From positions 1-32,647 of the forward strand of contig JABZKU010000025.1 of NCBI GenBank assembly GCA_015257125.1: a DNA stretch of 32,647 nt. Direction: 5' to 3'. This DNA is from Prevotellaceae bacterium. GTDB lineage: Bacteria; Bacteroidota; Bacteroidia; Bacteroidales; Bacteroidaceae. The first letter of the stretch is position 1, and every line of letters starts with the position of its first letter. Under the pieces are notes generated by a model that worked only from the letters and a program-made list of their open reading frames with translations, searched no databases and was not told the DNA's origin. Both the position numbers and the translations under genes were made by a program. This document shows, piece after piece, positions 7,568 through 16,800 of the stretch.

Positions 7568-8590
7568 ATGCATAGCATCCTTTTCATCGTCAACCCGATC
7601 TCCGGCAGTGGGCACAAAGAGAGCGCGCTGAAAGCCATTGAGCGCTATCTCGACCGCGACCGCTTTAACTCGGAAATCCGCTATACCGAATATGCCGGAC
7701 ACGGCGCCGAAATCGCCCGAGAAGCCGCAGCCCGTGGCATCGATATCGTGGTGGCCGTGGGAGGCGACGGCACCGTCAACGAGATTGCCGGTTCGCTTGT
7801 CGGCACCGAAACCGCGCTGGCCATCATTCCCTGCGGCAGCGGCAACGGCTTGGCACGCCACCTCCAAATCCCCATGAATCCCGTTTCGGCCGTGAAGGTC
7901 ATCAACACCGCCGCCATCGCCCGCCTCGACCACGGCACCATCAACGGCCGCCCCTTCTTCTGCACCTGCGGAGTGGGCTTCGACGCCTTCATCAGCATGA
8001 AGTTTGCCGAAGCCGGTCGCCGCGGCCCCGCCACTTACGTCGAAAAGACCCTCGTCGACGGCCTGCGCTACAAAACCGAAACCTATCGCATCACGATCGG
8101 CGACGAAGAGGGCAACTGCCATTCCGTCGACGCGTTTCTCATTGCCTGCGCCAACGCCTCGCAATATGGCAACAATGCCTACATCGCCCCCCAGGCCTCC
8201 ATGCGCGACGGTCTACTCGATGTCACGGTGCTCGAACCTTTCAATCTCATCGAAGCCCCGATCGTGGTGATGCAGCTCTTTTCCAAGAGTCTGCCCAGCA
8301 ACTCGCACGTGAAGTGCTATCGTACCAACCGCCTGCGCATCGAGCGCACCGCACCCGGACCGGCACACTGCGACGGCGAACCCTTCAACACCGATGCCGT
8401 GATCGACATTCAGCTCATTCCCCAGAGCTTCAACGCCGTGGTCAATGAGAAAGCGCTGCTCCCCGAAAGCGGTAGCCACCAAGCGCCCACCTTCTTGCAG
8501 TTCTTCCTCGAGCCTTTCAATCCGCTGAGCCTGCCCGCTTGGCGCGAACGCACCACGACCCTCTTCGACCTCATTCGTCGCAAACTATGA
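7568..8590 (+). CDS. Lipid kinase of the diacylglycerol/sphingosine kinase family
   Basis: 340-residue DAGK-catalytic-domain protein that phosphorylates a lipid hydroxyl with ATP. The nucleotide-binding region has VNPISGSG (8-15), the core motif GGDGT (65-69) and the glycine loop IPCGSGNGLA (87-96), all intact. The C-terminal sandwich domain includes the late DGLLDV and CDGEPF segments seen in YegS-like kinases. ATG 7568 was chosen because the upstream in-frame ATG lies inside the -7 element. It heads an operon with the Wzi-like gene, whose ATG overlaps this stop (ATGA at 8587-8590). Because it diverges from the sphinganine-forming enzyme, the substrate might be a sphingoid base or ceramide rather than diacylglycerol; that is inference. 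Confidence 0.88.
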   Translation: MHSILFIVNPISGSGHKESALKAIERYLDRDRFNSEIRYTEYAGHGAEIAREAAARGIDIVVAVGGDGTVNEIAGSLVGTETALAIIPCGSGNGLARHLQIPMNPVSAVKVINTAAIARLDHGTINGRPFFCTCGVGFDAFISMKFAEAGRRGPATYVEKTLVDGLRYKTETYRITIGDEEGNCHSVDAFLIACANASQYGNNAYIAPQASMRDGLLDVTVLEPFNLIEAPIVVMQLFSKSLPSNSHVKCYRTNRLRIERTAPGPAHCDGEPFNTDAVIDIQLIPQSFNAVVNEKALLPESGSHQAPTFLQFFLEPFNPLSLPAWRERTTTLFDLIRRKL

Positions 8591-10113
8591 AGTCGTTCGC
8601 CCTCATCGTCCTCGGCTTTCTCCTTTCGCTCTGCCCCACTCGCACGGCGGCTGCCGAAAGCCTCTCCGATTCCCTCTCCTCCCCTGCCGCCCCCTCCTCG
8701 CTCCACTATTTCGGCGAGACGCTGATCACCATGGGCAGTGGCGACCACAGCCCCTTTTGGTTCGGTGCGGGACGTGACGGCATGACAGCGGTCGACGGTC
8801 ACGGCCTTGTGTTCCGCGCCGGCATTTCGCGCCCCACCGCGGTCGCCTATCCCGACTTCCGCCCGCGTTGGGGTTTCTGTGTTGAAACTGCCCTCGGGGC
8901 TTCGCTCCTTTCGCGCTTCACCCCGACAGCCGCCTTTGCCGAAGCCGTGATCGGTCGCTCTCATTTGGCTCTCGGGCTCCGCCCCCACCTCACGCCCCTC
9001 AACCACCCCAGCCTCTCCACCGGCTCGTTTGTGCTCGGTCGCAACGCCGTGCCGCCCGCCACCTTGGCGTGGAGCATCCCCGGTTGGTGGCCGGCTTTCG
9101 GTCGCCGCGTACCCATTGCCTTCAGCGGCACCCTCGCCTACGGAATGCAACTCGACGGTGATTGGCAGCACCACACCGTCGGTCGACAAGGTGGACGCTA
9201 TGCCACCGGCGTGCGCTATCACGAAAAATCGGGCTACGTGCGCATCGGCACCGACTCCTCGGTCGTGACCCTGACCGCCGGCGCCGAAATGGCGACGCAG
9301 TTCGGGGGCACCATCCACCACTATCTCGGCGCCGCACAACCGATGCCCCTCGCCGGCGGCTTGCGCGAAGCCTTTTATGCCCTCGTGGCCAAAGGCGGCA
9401 GCGACCCCACCGACGGCGAAGGCTATGCCAATGCCTCGGGCAACACAGTGGGCACTTGGCGATTCGCCGTGAACGTACATCCGCGGCGCGCACCGTGGTC
9501 GGCGCGTCTCTATTACGACCACTTCTTCGAAGACGAAAGCGCCGCCTTCGACGAATACGGCTGGCTCGACGGCCTGCTCGGTCTGGAAGTGCACCTTCCG
9601 TGGCGCGCCCTCTCCACCGTGGTCGTCGAAGCCGTGCGCACCGATTACCAAAGCGGCCCCGTCTACCACGACCACACCCCGCAGCTCAACGAACAAGTGA
9701 GCGGTATCGACAACTACTACAACCACGGGCTCTATCCCGGTTGGCAACATTTCGGCATGGCCATGGGCAATGTGCTTTTTGCCTCGCCGCTCTACGACCG
9801 CAACGGCACCCTCATCTTCACCGCCAACCGCTTTCGTGCCCTCCACCTCGGCCTTTCGGGAAAACCCACCACGCAGCTCGCCTATCGCTTACTCTTCACC
9901 ACCCTCCGCTCGTGGGGCACTTATGCCGCGCCCTTCACCGAAGTGCAACGCCAACATTCCCTACTGGCCGAAGTGCAATGGTCGCTCCCCTCATCGCTCT
10001 TCGGCCACTCCGTGGGTAGCGGTTGGCAACTAACCGCTGCCCTTGCCGCCGATCGCGGCACACGCCTCGGACACAACACCGCCGTGCAACTCGGGCTGCG
10101 CTACAGCCGCTGA
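8587..10113 (+). CDS. Wzi-like capsule assembly outer-membrane barrel
   Basis: 508-residue exported protein. The signal peptide is MKSFALIVLGFLLSLCPT followed by an AAA-type cleavage region near residue 22-24. The rest is a run of alternating aromatic/polar beta strands typical of an outer-membrane barrel and resembles the Bacteroidota Wzi-like family, including the late segment DNYYNHGLYPGWQHFGMAMG. Wzi of Gram-negative bacteria is a surface lectin that holds capsule polysaccharide; whether this protein does so is inferred. The start at 8587 overlaps the lipid kinase stop in an ATGA, so the two are probably translationally coupled; earlier in-frame ATGs lie inside the kinase gene and lack a signal peptide. 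The lipoprotein gene follows after 38 bases. Confidence 0.75.
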   Translation: MKSFALIVLGFLLSLCPTRTAAAESLSDSLSSPAAPSSLHYFGETLITMGSGDHSPFWFGAGRDGMTAVDGHGLVFRAGISRPTAVAYPDFRPRWGFCVETALGASLLSRFTPTAAFAEAVIGRSHLALGLRPHLTPLNHPSLSTGSFVLGRNAVPPATLAWSIPGWWPAFGRRVPIAFSGTLAYGMQLDGDWQHHTVGRQGGRYATGVRYHEKSGYVRIGTDSSVVTLTAGAEMATQFGGTIHHYLGAAQPMPLAGGLREAFYALVAKGGSDPTDGEGYANASGNTVGTWRFAVNVHPRRAPWSARLYYDHFFEDESAAFDEYGWLDGLLGLEVHLPWRALSTVVVEAVRTDYQSGPVYHDHTPQLNEQVSGIDNYYNHGLYPGWQHFGMAMGNVLFASPLYDRNGTLIFTANRFRALHLGLSGKPTTQLAYRLLFTTLRSWGTYAAPFTEVQRQHSLLAEVQWSLPSSLFGHSVGSGWQLTAALAADRGTRLGHNTAVQLGLRYSR

Positions 10114-10151
10114 AACGTGGCGGTTTTCATTCCCCCTCTCCGTTCCTACCG

Positions 10152-10616
10152 ATGTACCCTCTTCGCCTTCGCCCCGTTCGCACGCTGCTTATCGTGCTCC
10201 TCGCCCTCCTGCTCTCCACCGCCTGCGACAAATTGCCACGCAACGGAGCGCTCGACGGGCAGTGGCAGTTGGTGCGCCTCAACCATACCGACGTCACCGC
10301 GCAACGCATCTACTGGGCGGTGCAACTCGACCTCATCCAACTGCGCTCTCCGATCGTCGCCCCCTCCACGTCGGTCGCCTATTCCGGCGGAGTGACGTTG
10401 CGCTTCACCCACCGCACCGATTCGCTGTGGATCGAAACCGGTTTTCTCATGGATCGCGACCGCGGTCGCGATCTGCACATCGGCTCTCACCATCCGGCCG
10501 ACCTCTCGGCCTTTGGAGTCGACACCCTGCCGGCCTATTTTGCCGTGCGTCATCTTTCGAACGAACGCTTAGTGCTCGAACGTGGTAATCGTGCATTGGA
10601 ATTTCGCAAATGGTAA
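10152..10616 (+). CDS. Lipoprotein with a lipocalin-like domain
   Basis: 154-residue protein with a type II signal peptide: a basic start (MYPLRLRPVR), a leucine-rich core and the lipobox LSTAC with the lipidated cysteine at about residue 24. The mature part begins GALDGQWQLVRLNH and ends with short beta strands (RLVLERGNRALEFRKW), resembling the small Bacteroidota lipocalin-like lipoproteins. No catalytic motif is visible. The start was set at 10152 because the longer frame upstream has an Arg-rich, non-signal sequence lying over the end of the Wzi-like gene. It is the third gene of the lipid kinase / Wzi-like operon. The specific role is unknown. Confidence 0.7.
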   Translation: MYPLRLRPVRTLLIVLLALLLSTACDKLPRNGALDGQWQLVRLNHTDVTAQRIYWAVQLDLIQLRSPIVAPSTSVAYSGGVTLRFTHRTDSLWIETGFLMDRDRGRDLHIGSHHPADLSAFGVDTLPAYFAVRHLSNERLVLERGNRALEFRKW

Positions 10617-11207
10617 CGCCAACGCGCGCACGCGCGCGCTCAGCAATTTTCCGTTTTTTGCCTTCACCTCTTCACCAAACACAGGAAATGCACTGTGCAT
10701 CAACGACTTCCGGGTGAAGGCTTCACACTGCTAACAAATCACAACAAGCCCGATAACCCACTGAACTACAATCATTTTTGGGTGAAGGCTTCACAGGTTT
10801 AACAAAGCCTAAAACTTCACCTATCCTTCACCGCGACTCCGCTCTCCTTGCTCGACCATTGGGCGCTATCGCCAAAGGGTGAAGGCAGAACGCCTCCTTT
10901 CCTTCACCCCGAACCGCGTATATTTCAATCACTTACAACCGAAGGTGAAGGGTGAAGGCATTTTTCGAGAAACAACTGGACGCGCGCGCGTGAAAAGACG
11001 GGAGGTTTTGCGCAAAAGTCTTGCACTTTTGGAAGAAACACGGCTTGTATTTTCGGCTTGTCCGCAGTTTTTCGCATTTCACTCTCCTAGTGCTCAATGT
11101 TCTCCACGCTGCCTGCGAACCGAACGGGCACTTGCTTCAATAAACTCTCTACCGCGATCGGACTACTCCGACGAGCTCATTCTCTTTTGACTTCAACTAT
11201 TCACTTG
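10617..11207. other. 591-base intergenic region with repeats
   Basis: No convincing gene. It holds CG-alternating tracts at 10624-10639 and 10980-10992, the GGTGAAGG-type repeats between them, and a 7-bp hairpin CAAAAGT/ACTTTTG (11013-11019 with 11025-11031). A frame at 10879-11190 has biased composition from the repeats and no start context. No full TAnnTTTG promoter for the downstream PAP2 gene was found. Confidence 0.6.
10660..10959. repeat. Cluster of GGTGAAGG/CCTTCACC repeats
   Basis: At least eight copies of a short word occur in about 300 bases in both orientations: GCCTTCACC 10660-10668, GGGTGAAGGC 10712-10721, the same at 10780-10789, CCTTCACC 10825-10832, GGGTGAAGGC 10877-10886, CCTTCACC 10901-10908, and two overlapping copies in 10943-10959. 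Copies at 10712 and 10780 continue into CTTCAC and form a near-palindrome (GTGAAG-G-CTTCAC). Spacing is irregular, unlike CRISPR. The cluster is bounded by CG-alternating tracts on both sides. Function unknown. Confidence 0.7.
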
Positions 11208-12155
11208 ATGAAAATTCTACTTTCATTTTTCCTTTTCCTCGTTGGCACCCTGCTCCCCCTCTGCGCAAATGCCGGCGGAGAAATCGCATCGCTGGTCGGC
11301 GTGCAGCCGTTCTGCACCGTCGACAGTGTGCCCGTCTGCAACGCGGCCGGCGATTCCACCCTTGTTGCTACAAAGAGAGACGACCTCTTGCAACCGATCG
11401 AGCAGCGCGACAGCACCGCCGGCGACTCCCTGCTCGTACTCACCCATTCTCACTTTTCGCGCCTTTCGCCCTTTTGGCAAGTTGCCGTCCCCGTCGGCCT
11501 GTCGTCCGTCGGCGTGGCCGGATTGGCCGACCGCGGTTTTCTCTTCAAGGGCAAACGCAAGGTGCGGCAGTTCTTCAATGAATGGCGCGGCAATTCGCCC
11601 GTGCGCGTCGACGACTATTTGCAATACGCGCCCTTTATGTGGTTTGTGGGCGGCGCCGAAATCCCCGGGGTGCGCCACCGTCACAATTTCCGCGACCGCT
11701 TGCTGATCGGTGCCACCGCCTATGCGGTGATGGGCGCCACAGTCAACGCCGTGAAATACAGCATCGGCGAACTGCGTCCCGACCACTCGGCGCGCAACTC
11801 CTTCCCCTCCGGCCATACGGCCACGGCGGTGATGGGCGCAGAATTGGTGCGCGCCGAATACGGCAACCGCCTGGGCTTCTTCGCCTACGCCGGCGCACTC
11901 ACAGTTGGCGTTTTACGCATGTACAACAACCGCCATTGGTTCAACGATGTGCTGGGCGGTGCCGCCTTCGGTTTCGCGGCCACTCGCATCGCGCTTTGGC
12001 TCTTGCCCTACGAGCAACGGCTGTTGGGCATTCGGCCGCGAAAGTCCGCCGCTGTTTCGCCACCGAAACGCTCCACAGCAGCCATGAAAGCGCCCCTTCT
12101 CCTGCCCACCGTGTCACCCAACGCCACCGGTCTCACAGCACTTTGGCTGTTCTAA
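11208..12155 (+). CDS. Exported PAP2-family lipid phosphatase
   Basis: 315-residue protein with a clear signal peptide (MKILLSFFLFLVGTLLPL, then CANAGG). The PAP2 active site is complete: KYSIGELRP (183-191, K-x6-RP), FPSGH (199-203) and RMYNNRHWFND (237-247, R-x5-H-x3-D). Such enzymes remove phosphate from membrane lipids such as lipid A, phosphatidate or undecaprenyl diphosphate on the periplasmic face. Porphyromonas uses PAP2 proteins (LpxE, LpxF) to trim lipid A, so that is one possible role; substrate cannot be read from the motif. Residues 25-90 form a polar insert before the first membrane segment. The start at 11208 is preferred over an upstream ATG (11097) because it gives the signal peptide. 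Confidence 0.88.
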   Translation: MKILLSFFLFLVGTLLPLCANAGGEIASLVGVQPFCTVDSVPVCNAAGDSTLVATKRDDLLQPIEQRDSTAGDSLLVLTHSHFSRLSPFWQVAVPVGLSSVGVAGLADRGFLFKGKRKVRQFFNEWRGNSPVRVDDYLQYAPFMWFVGGAEIPGVRHRHNFRDRLLIGATAYAVMGATVNAVKYSIGELRPDHSARNSFPSGHTATAVMGAELVRAEYGNRLGFFAYAGALTVGVLRMYNNRHWFNDVLGGAAFGFAATRIALWLLPYEQRLLGIRPRKSAAVSPPKRSTAAMKAPLLLPTVSPNATGLTALWLF

Positions 12156-12297
12156 TTCGACTTTGGCCACGTGAATTCTGTATAAAAAGGGCTGAAAAGC
12201 AGTAGAACCGGCACCTTTTGCAACTTTAGCTCCTCCCGTTCCACCAATAGAGGGAATGCTGAGTGAAAACGCACATTTTTAATCGGAAACAGAAAAC

Positions 12298-12864
12298 ATG
12301 AACAATACGATGGCTTTTCTGCTTGGAGGACTGTTGTTGCTCGCTTGGGCGAGTTTATTACTCGCTTTTAAGTTGCTCTGCTTAGACAAGATAAAGTGTC
12401 ATTTTGGGCGATATTCGCTGGGAATGATCTTTGCCTATGGACTTTTGCTCTTGCTTTATGTGGCTTCTGAGCATTACCCCCCTCTAAAAGCACTTTTACT
12501 CAACTGGCATATAGGCAGGATTCCCGGCGGGATCATCTTGATTCTCGTCCCCGCCATTTATTCTATTTTCCTTATCGGAAAAGGCTATTTCCAAGAAGGA
12601 AACGAAAAAGCGTCCTTCAAGTGGAAATTAAAGATGATGGCGTCTGTCTTCTTCAATGCGTTTTTGGCTCTATTCGTTCTGGTGTTTTTTTCTTTCCTCC
12701 GGAAAGGGGGCACTTTTTCAGAGTTGGCGACACTTATCCAAGCGTCAGCACGGTCTATCCCCTTGGGATGGCTGCTTGCTTTCGTGGCTTGCTGGGGGCT
12801 GATCGTCCTGATTGTGTGGCTCGACCATAAGAAGTCGTCTTCAAAACCCAAGCCTAAGAAGTAA
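12298..12864 (+). CDS. Five-helix membrane protein of unknown function
   Basis: 188 residues, not recognised. Five hydrophobic segments (about 5-28, 41-57, 77-98, 112-134 and 155-175) are followed by a basic, flexible tail (KKSSSKPKPKK). There are no catalytic motifs, cysteine pairs or signal peptide. The gene and its surroundings are clearly more AT-rich than the PAP2, ruvA and sprA genes on either side, which suggests a lineage-specific or acquired gene. It stands alone: 142 bases after the PAP2 gene and 387 bases before ruvA. Confidence 0.65.
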   Translation: MNNTMAFLLGGLLLLAWASLLLAFKLLCLDKIKCHFGRYSLGMIFAYGLLLLLYVASEHYPPLKALLLNWHIGRIPGGIILILVPAIYSIFLIGKGYFQEGNEKASFKWKLKMMASVFFNAFLALFVLVFFSFLRKGGTFSELATLIQASARSIPLGWLLAFVACWGLIVLIVWLDHKKSSSKPKPKK

Positions 12865-13251
12865 GGGGGGAAGACATTTGGGTCAATGCTTGTTCTGAGT
12901 TATATCCATGTACGTTCTCTTACCAACAAGTCTTCGGGAAGCTTTAGGCGGATAGAAGGGATAGCGAACTTGCATTTTGCCACGAACGCCGATCTTTATC
13001 ACCATTTTCCGGTTCCGGCACGTTTTTTTACACTACGATGCCGTTGGGCTTCGATAGGTTGCTTCTTTTTATCGATACATTCCCATCTCACGCGATGAAT
13101 AGGCGAATTTCGAGGACGGTGAAACAATAAAAAGCGTCATTCTTCGTTCTCAATTAAGGCGGGGTGTGTATCTTTGTAGGTCAGTACTCCGCTTTCTCGG
13201 CTGCACCTTGACGCGTGCGCGCCGCTTTTCATCCCCAAACGACAATCGACA
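12865..13251. other. 387-base intergenic region upstream of ruvA
   Basis: More AT-rich than the flanking core genes. A 70-residue frame at 12886-13098 has no recognisable features and I do not call it. The right part carries the ruvA promoter element at 13169-13176. Confidence 0.5.
13169..13176 (+). promoter_or_regulatory. -7 element of the ruvA-sprA promoter
   Basis: TATCTTTG matches TAnnTTTG fully, 75 bases upstream of the ruvA start. The -33 TTG is not at the expected distance (TTC/GTT there instead), so strength is uncertain. Confidence 0.5.
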
Positions 13252-13863
13252 ATGATCGCATATATCAAAGGAATCATCGGCGAACTCACCCCCACCGAGG
13301 TGGTGATCGAAGCCGCCGGCGTGGGCTACGGCCTGACCATCTCGCTCAACACTTTCGCCAACCTCCAAGGCAAGGAAACGGCCAAAGTGTATGTGAAAGA
13401 GGTGATTCGCGAAGATGCGCACGACCTCTACGGCTTTTCGTCCAAGCAAGAGCGCACGCTCTTCGAGGCGCTAACGTCGGTCAACGGCATCGGCGGACAA
13501 ACGGCGCGCATGGTGCTTTCGGCCTTCACACCGGCGGAACTGGCCGAGGTGATTCAGAGCGAACAGACCGCCATGCTCAAAAGCGTGAAGGGCATCGGGC
13601 CGAAAGCGGCCGCTCGCATTGTGCTCGACCTGCGCGACAAGGTCGGTGCGCTCTTGGGCGACGGACAACTCGACGTGACGCCCGGAGGGGGCGGCGGCAT
13701 CTCGGCGGCAGACAAGGCGGTGGCCGAAGAAGCCATCTCCGCGCTCTCCATCTTGGGCTTCCAACCGGCCGCCGTGCGTAAGGTGGTGGCCGCCCTGCTC
13801 AAAGAGGAGCCGGGCATGGAACTCCAACAACTCATCAAACGCAGTTTGAAAGAAATCAAATAA
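13252..13863 (+). CDS. ruvA: Holliday junction DNA helicase subunit RuvA
   Basis: 203 residues, the normal length. RuvA binds four-way DNA junctions as a tetramer and loads the RuvB motor for branch migration. The N-terminal OB domain begins MIAYIKGIIGELTPTEVVIE. Two helix-hairpin-helix motifs are visible: FEALTSVNGIGGQTARMVLS (about 76-95) and LKSVKGIGPKAAARIVLDL (about 109-127). The C-terminal RuvB-contact domain (about 155-203) ends with EEPGMELQQLIKRSLKEIK after a Gly-rich linker (GGGGG). It is followed after 16 bases by sprA, an arrangement I recall from Porphyromonas and other Bacteroidota. Confidence 0.97.
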   Translation: MIAYIKGIIGELTPTEVVIEAAGVGYGLTISLNTFANLQGKETAKVYVKEVIREDAHDLYGFSSKQERTLFEALTSVNGIGGQTARMVLSAFTPAELAEVIQSEQTAMLKSVKGIGPKAAARIVLDLRDKVGALLGDGQLDVTPGGGGGISAADKAVAEEAISALSILGFQPAAVRKVVAALLKEEPGMELQQLIKRSLKEIK

Positions 13864-13879
13864 ACAACGATCGGTGCCG

Positions 13880-16800
13880 ATGACTTTTTCCGCTCTATTT
13901 CGCCGACTCTTGCCCATCGTCTTTTTGGGGACGGTGGCCTTGAGTGTGCTCGCACTTCACGAGGGGGCGCGCCCAAGTGCTTCGGGCGACGCACCGAGCG
14001 AAACGCCCGCGCCTCAGCGCCCCAACGGGCGCAAAAACCGCGCAGCACAAACTACGGCGAAAACAACCGCTCCGACACAGCGTGCGGCTTCAAACGACAC
14101 GACGCAAACCGCCGACGAAGAGGACGATGAAGAACCCAATGCCACGACGGCTCCGCTCCGCAGTACGCGCAGCGAGACGGTGATGCCCTTTGTCGTGCGC
14201 CCCACTGTGAGCACGCGCGGCATCCTGCCCCTCCATTCGGGCGACATGAAGAACCCGGAGAACCTCGAAACGGGACTTTTCTACGACGAGACGACGGGGA
14301 CGTACAAATACGGCACACGGCTCGGCGGGCAGTGGCTGTATGTGCCCTTCTACATGGCGGGCGACGAGGTGCGTCGCATGGGCATCGAACAGTCGATGCG
14401 CGACTATTTCCGCCGCCGCAACAACGAGGAGTTTCAAGCGCGCGGCAAAGACAAGTTCGACTTCAGCGATATGCAGTTTTCGCTCGGGCCGGCCGAAAAA
14501 ATCTTCGGTCCCGGTGGGGTGCGTGTGCGCACTCAAGGATCGGCCGAACTGAAAATCGGGGCAACCCACCGCTTCACCGACAACCCCTCGCTGGCCGAAC
14601 GCAATCGCAGCGTCTTCGGCTTTGACTTTGACGAAAAAGTGAACCTCTCGCTCAACGGTAAGGTGGGCGACAAGGTGAACATGGACTTCAACTACAACAC
14701 CGACGCGACTTTCAACTTCGACACGCAGCAACTCAAACTGCGCTACGAGGGAAAGGAGGACGAAATCGTGAAACTCATCGAAGCGGGTAACGTGTCGATG
14801 GGGGCGAACTCGAGTCTGATCCGCGGTGCACAGAGCCTGTTCGGTGTGCGCGCCGATATGCAGTTCGGTCGTTTGAAACTGCGCACGATGGTGGCGCAAA
14901 AAAAGAGTGCGGCGCAGAGTGTGAACTCACGCGGCGGAGTGCAACTCAATGATTTTGAGTTCTCGGCGGCGGACTATGACGAAAACCGCCACTTCTTCTT
15001 GGCGCACTATTTCCGCGACCACTATGACGGCTGGATGACACAGTTGCCCAACGTGCTGTCGGGCGTGAAGATCAACCGCATCGAACTGTGGGTGACGAAT
15101 ACTTCGGCGGCAACGGACAACACACGCAACCTCGTGGCGCTGACCGACTTGGGTGAAACCAAGCGCATCAAGAACAACCGCTGGACGGCGCAGAGTGCCA
15201 CGGCCGTTCCGGCCAACGCGGCGAACGACGAATACGCGACTCTCACGGGGACGATGCCCGCAGTGCGCGACATCACACAGACGGGAACGCTCCTCGACGG
15301 CATCGGACTGACCGGCGGCGACGACTATGAAAAAATAGAGAGCGCACGCTTGCTCTCAGCCTCGGAATATCGACTCAATGCGGATTTGGGTTATATTTCA
15401 TTGCGCACGGCTTTGCAACCGGATCAGGTGTTGGCCGTGGCCTTTGAGTACACCTACAAGGGCGAAAACTATCAGGTGGGCGAATTCTCGACCGACCTGA
15501 AAGACAACACGCGTTCGCTCTTGGTGAAGGCGTTGAAAAACACCGCCAACACACCGCGTCAAGGCAACTGGGCGCTGATGATGCGCAACGTGTATTCGCT
15601 CGGCGCGACGGACGTGCAGCGCGAACGCTTTTCGCTCGATGTGAAATACCTCTCTGACACCACCGGTGTCTACCTCTCTTATCTCCCCCTCCCGACAATG
15701 AAGGACAAGCGCCTGCTCTCGGTGATGGGACTCGACCGTTTGGACAACAACGCGCGCCGCGTGCCGAACGGTTACTTCGACTTTGTGGAGGGCTATACTG
15801 TGGACGCGGCTTCCGGGCGCGTCTTCTTCCCGGTGGTAGAACCTTTCGGCCGACACTTGGCAAAAGAGATCGGCGACACGGCATTGGCGCGCCGATTTGC
15901 CTACACCGAACTCTATGATTCGACACACACCGTGGCGAAACAAATTGCCGAACACAACAAATTCCGAATCTCGGGTAAGTTTAAGGCGACGAAGTCGGAC
16001 GAAATTCAGCTCAACACGACCGGCATTCCGCAAGGGAGTGTGGTGGTGCGCGCCGGCGGACAACTGCTGACGGAGGGCACGGACTATACCGTAGACTACA
16101 ATGCCGGCACGGTGAAGATCCTGAACAAGAGCATTCTCGATGCGGGTACGCCCGTTTCGTGCTCGGTGGAATCGAATGCAGACTATGGCATGCAACGCAA
16201 AACGATGTTCGGCCTCGATTTCCAATACGATTTCTCCAAACAGCTGCAAGTGGGCGGTACGCTCATGCACCTCGGCGAACAACCACTCACCTCGAAGGTG
16301 GCCATGGGCAGCGAACCGCTGAACAACACGATTTGGGGATTGAACATGGCGTGGAAAACGCAAAGTCAGTGGTTGACGAATCTCGTGAACCGCCTCCCGT
16401 TTGTGCATACCACCGCGCCGTCGAACATCAATTTCACGGCAGAATTTGCGCAGCTCATCGCCGGTCGCAACACCGGTGCGCAGGGCAATGCGTCGTATCT
16501 CGACGATTTCGAGAACGCAAAAACGGACATCGATATTTCGATGCCCCAACAATGGACGATTGCCTCCACACCGTCGATGTTTGCCGAATCGCAACTGACA
16601 AACAATGTGCGTTATGGTTACAACCGTGCGTTGTTGGCTTGGTATGTGATCGATCCGTTGTTCACACGCCGCAGTTCTTCGCTCACACCGGGCTACATCA
16701 AAAACGACTTGCAACAGTTGTCCGACCCCCGTGTGCGCGAAATCTATGCGAGCGACCTCTATCCGAACAAGAGTCTGAACTATAAAGACGCGGCCACGCT

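Noticed and set aside
8410..9846. A 478-codon minus frame opposite the lipid kinase and Wzi-like genes
   Set aside because: Spans two real genes on the other strand and has Gly/Glu/Arg-rich low-complexity sequence.
10660..10959. CRISPR array at the GGTGAAGG repeats
   Set aside because: Repeats are only 8-10 bases, occur in both orientations and are irregularly spaced; no cas genes are present.
10879..11190. 103-codon frame in the repeat region before the PAP2 gene
   Set aside because: Crosses the repeats, has no start context or promoter, and the product matches nothing I know.
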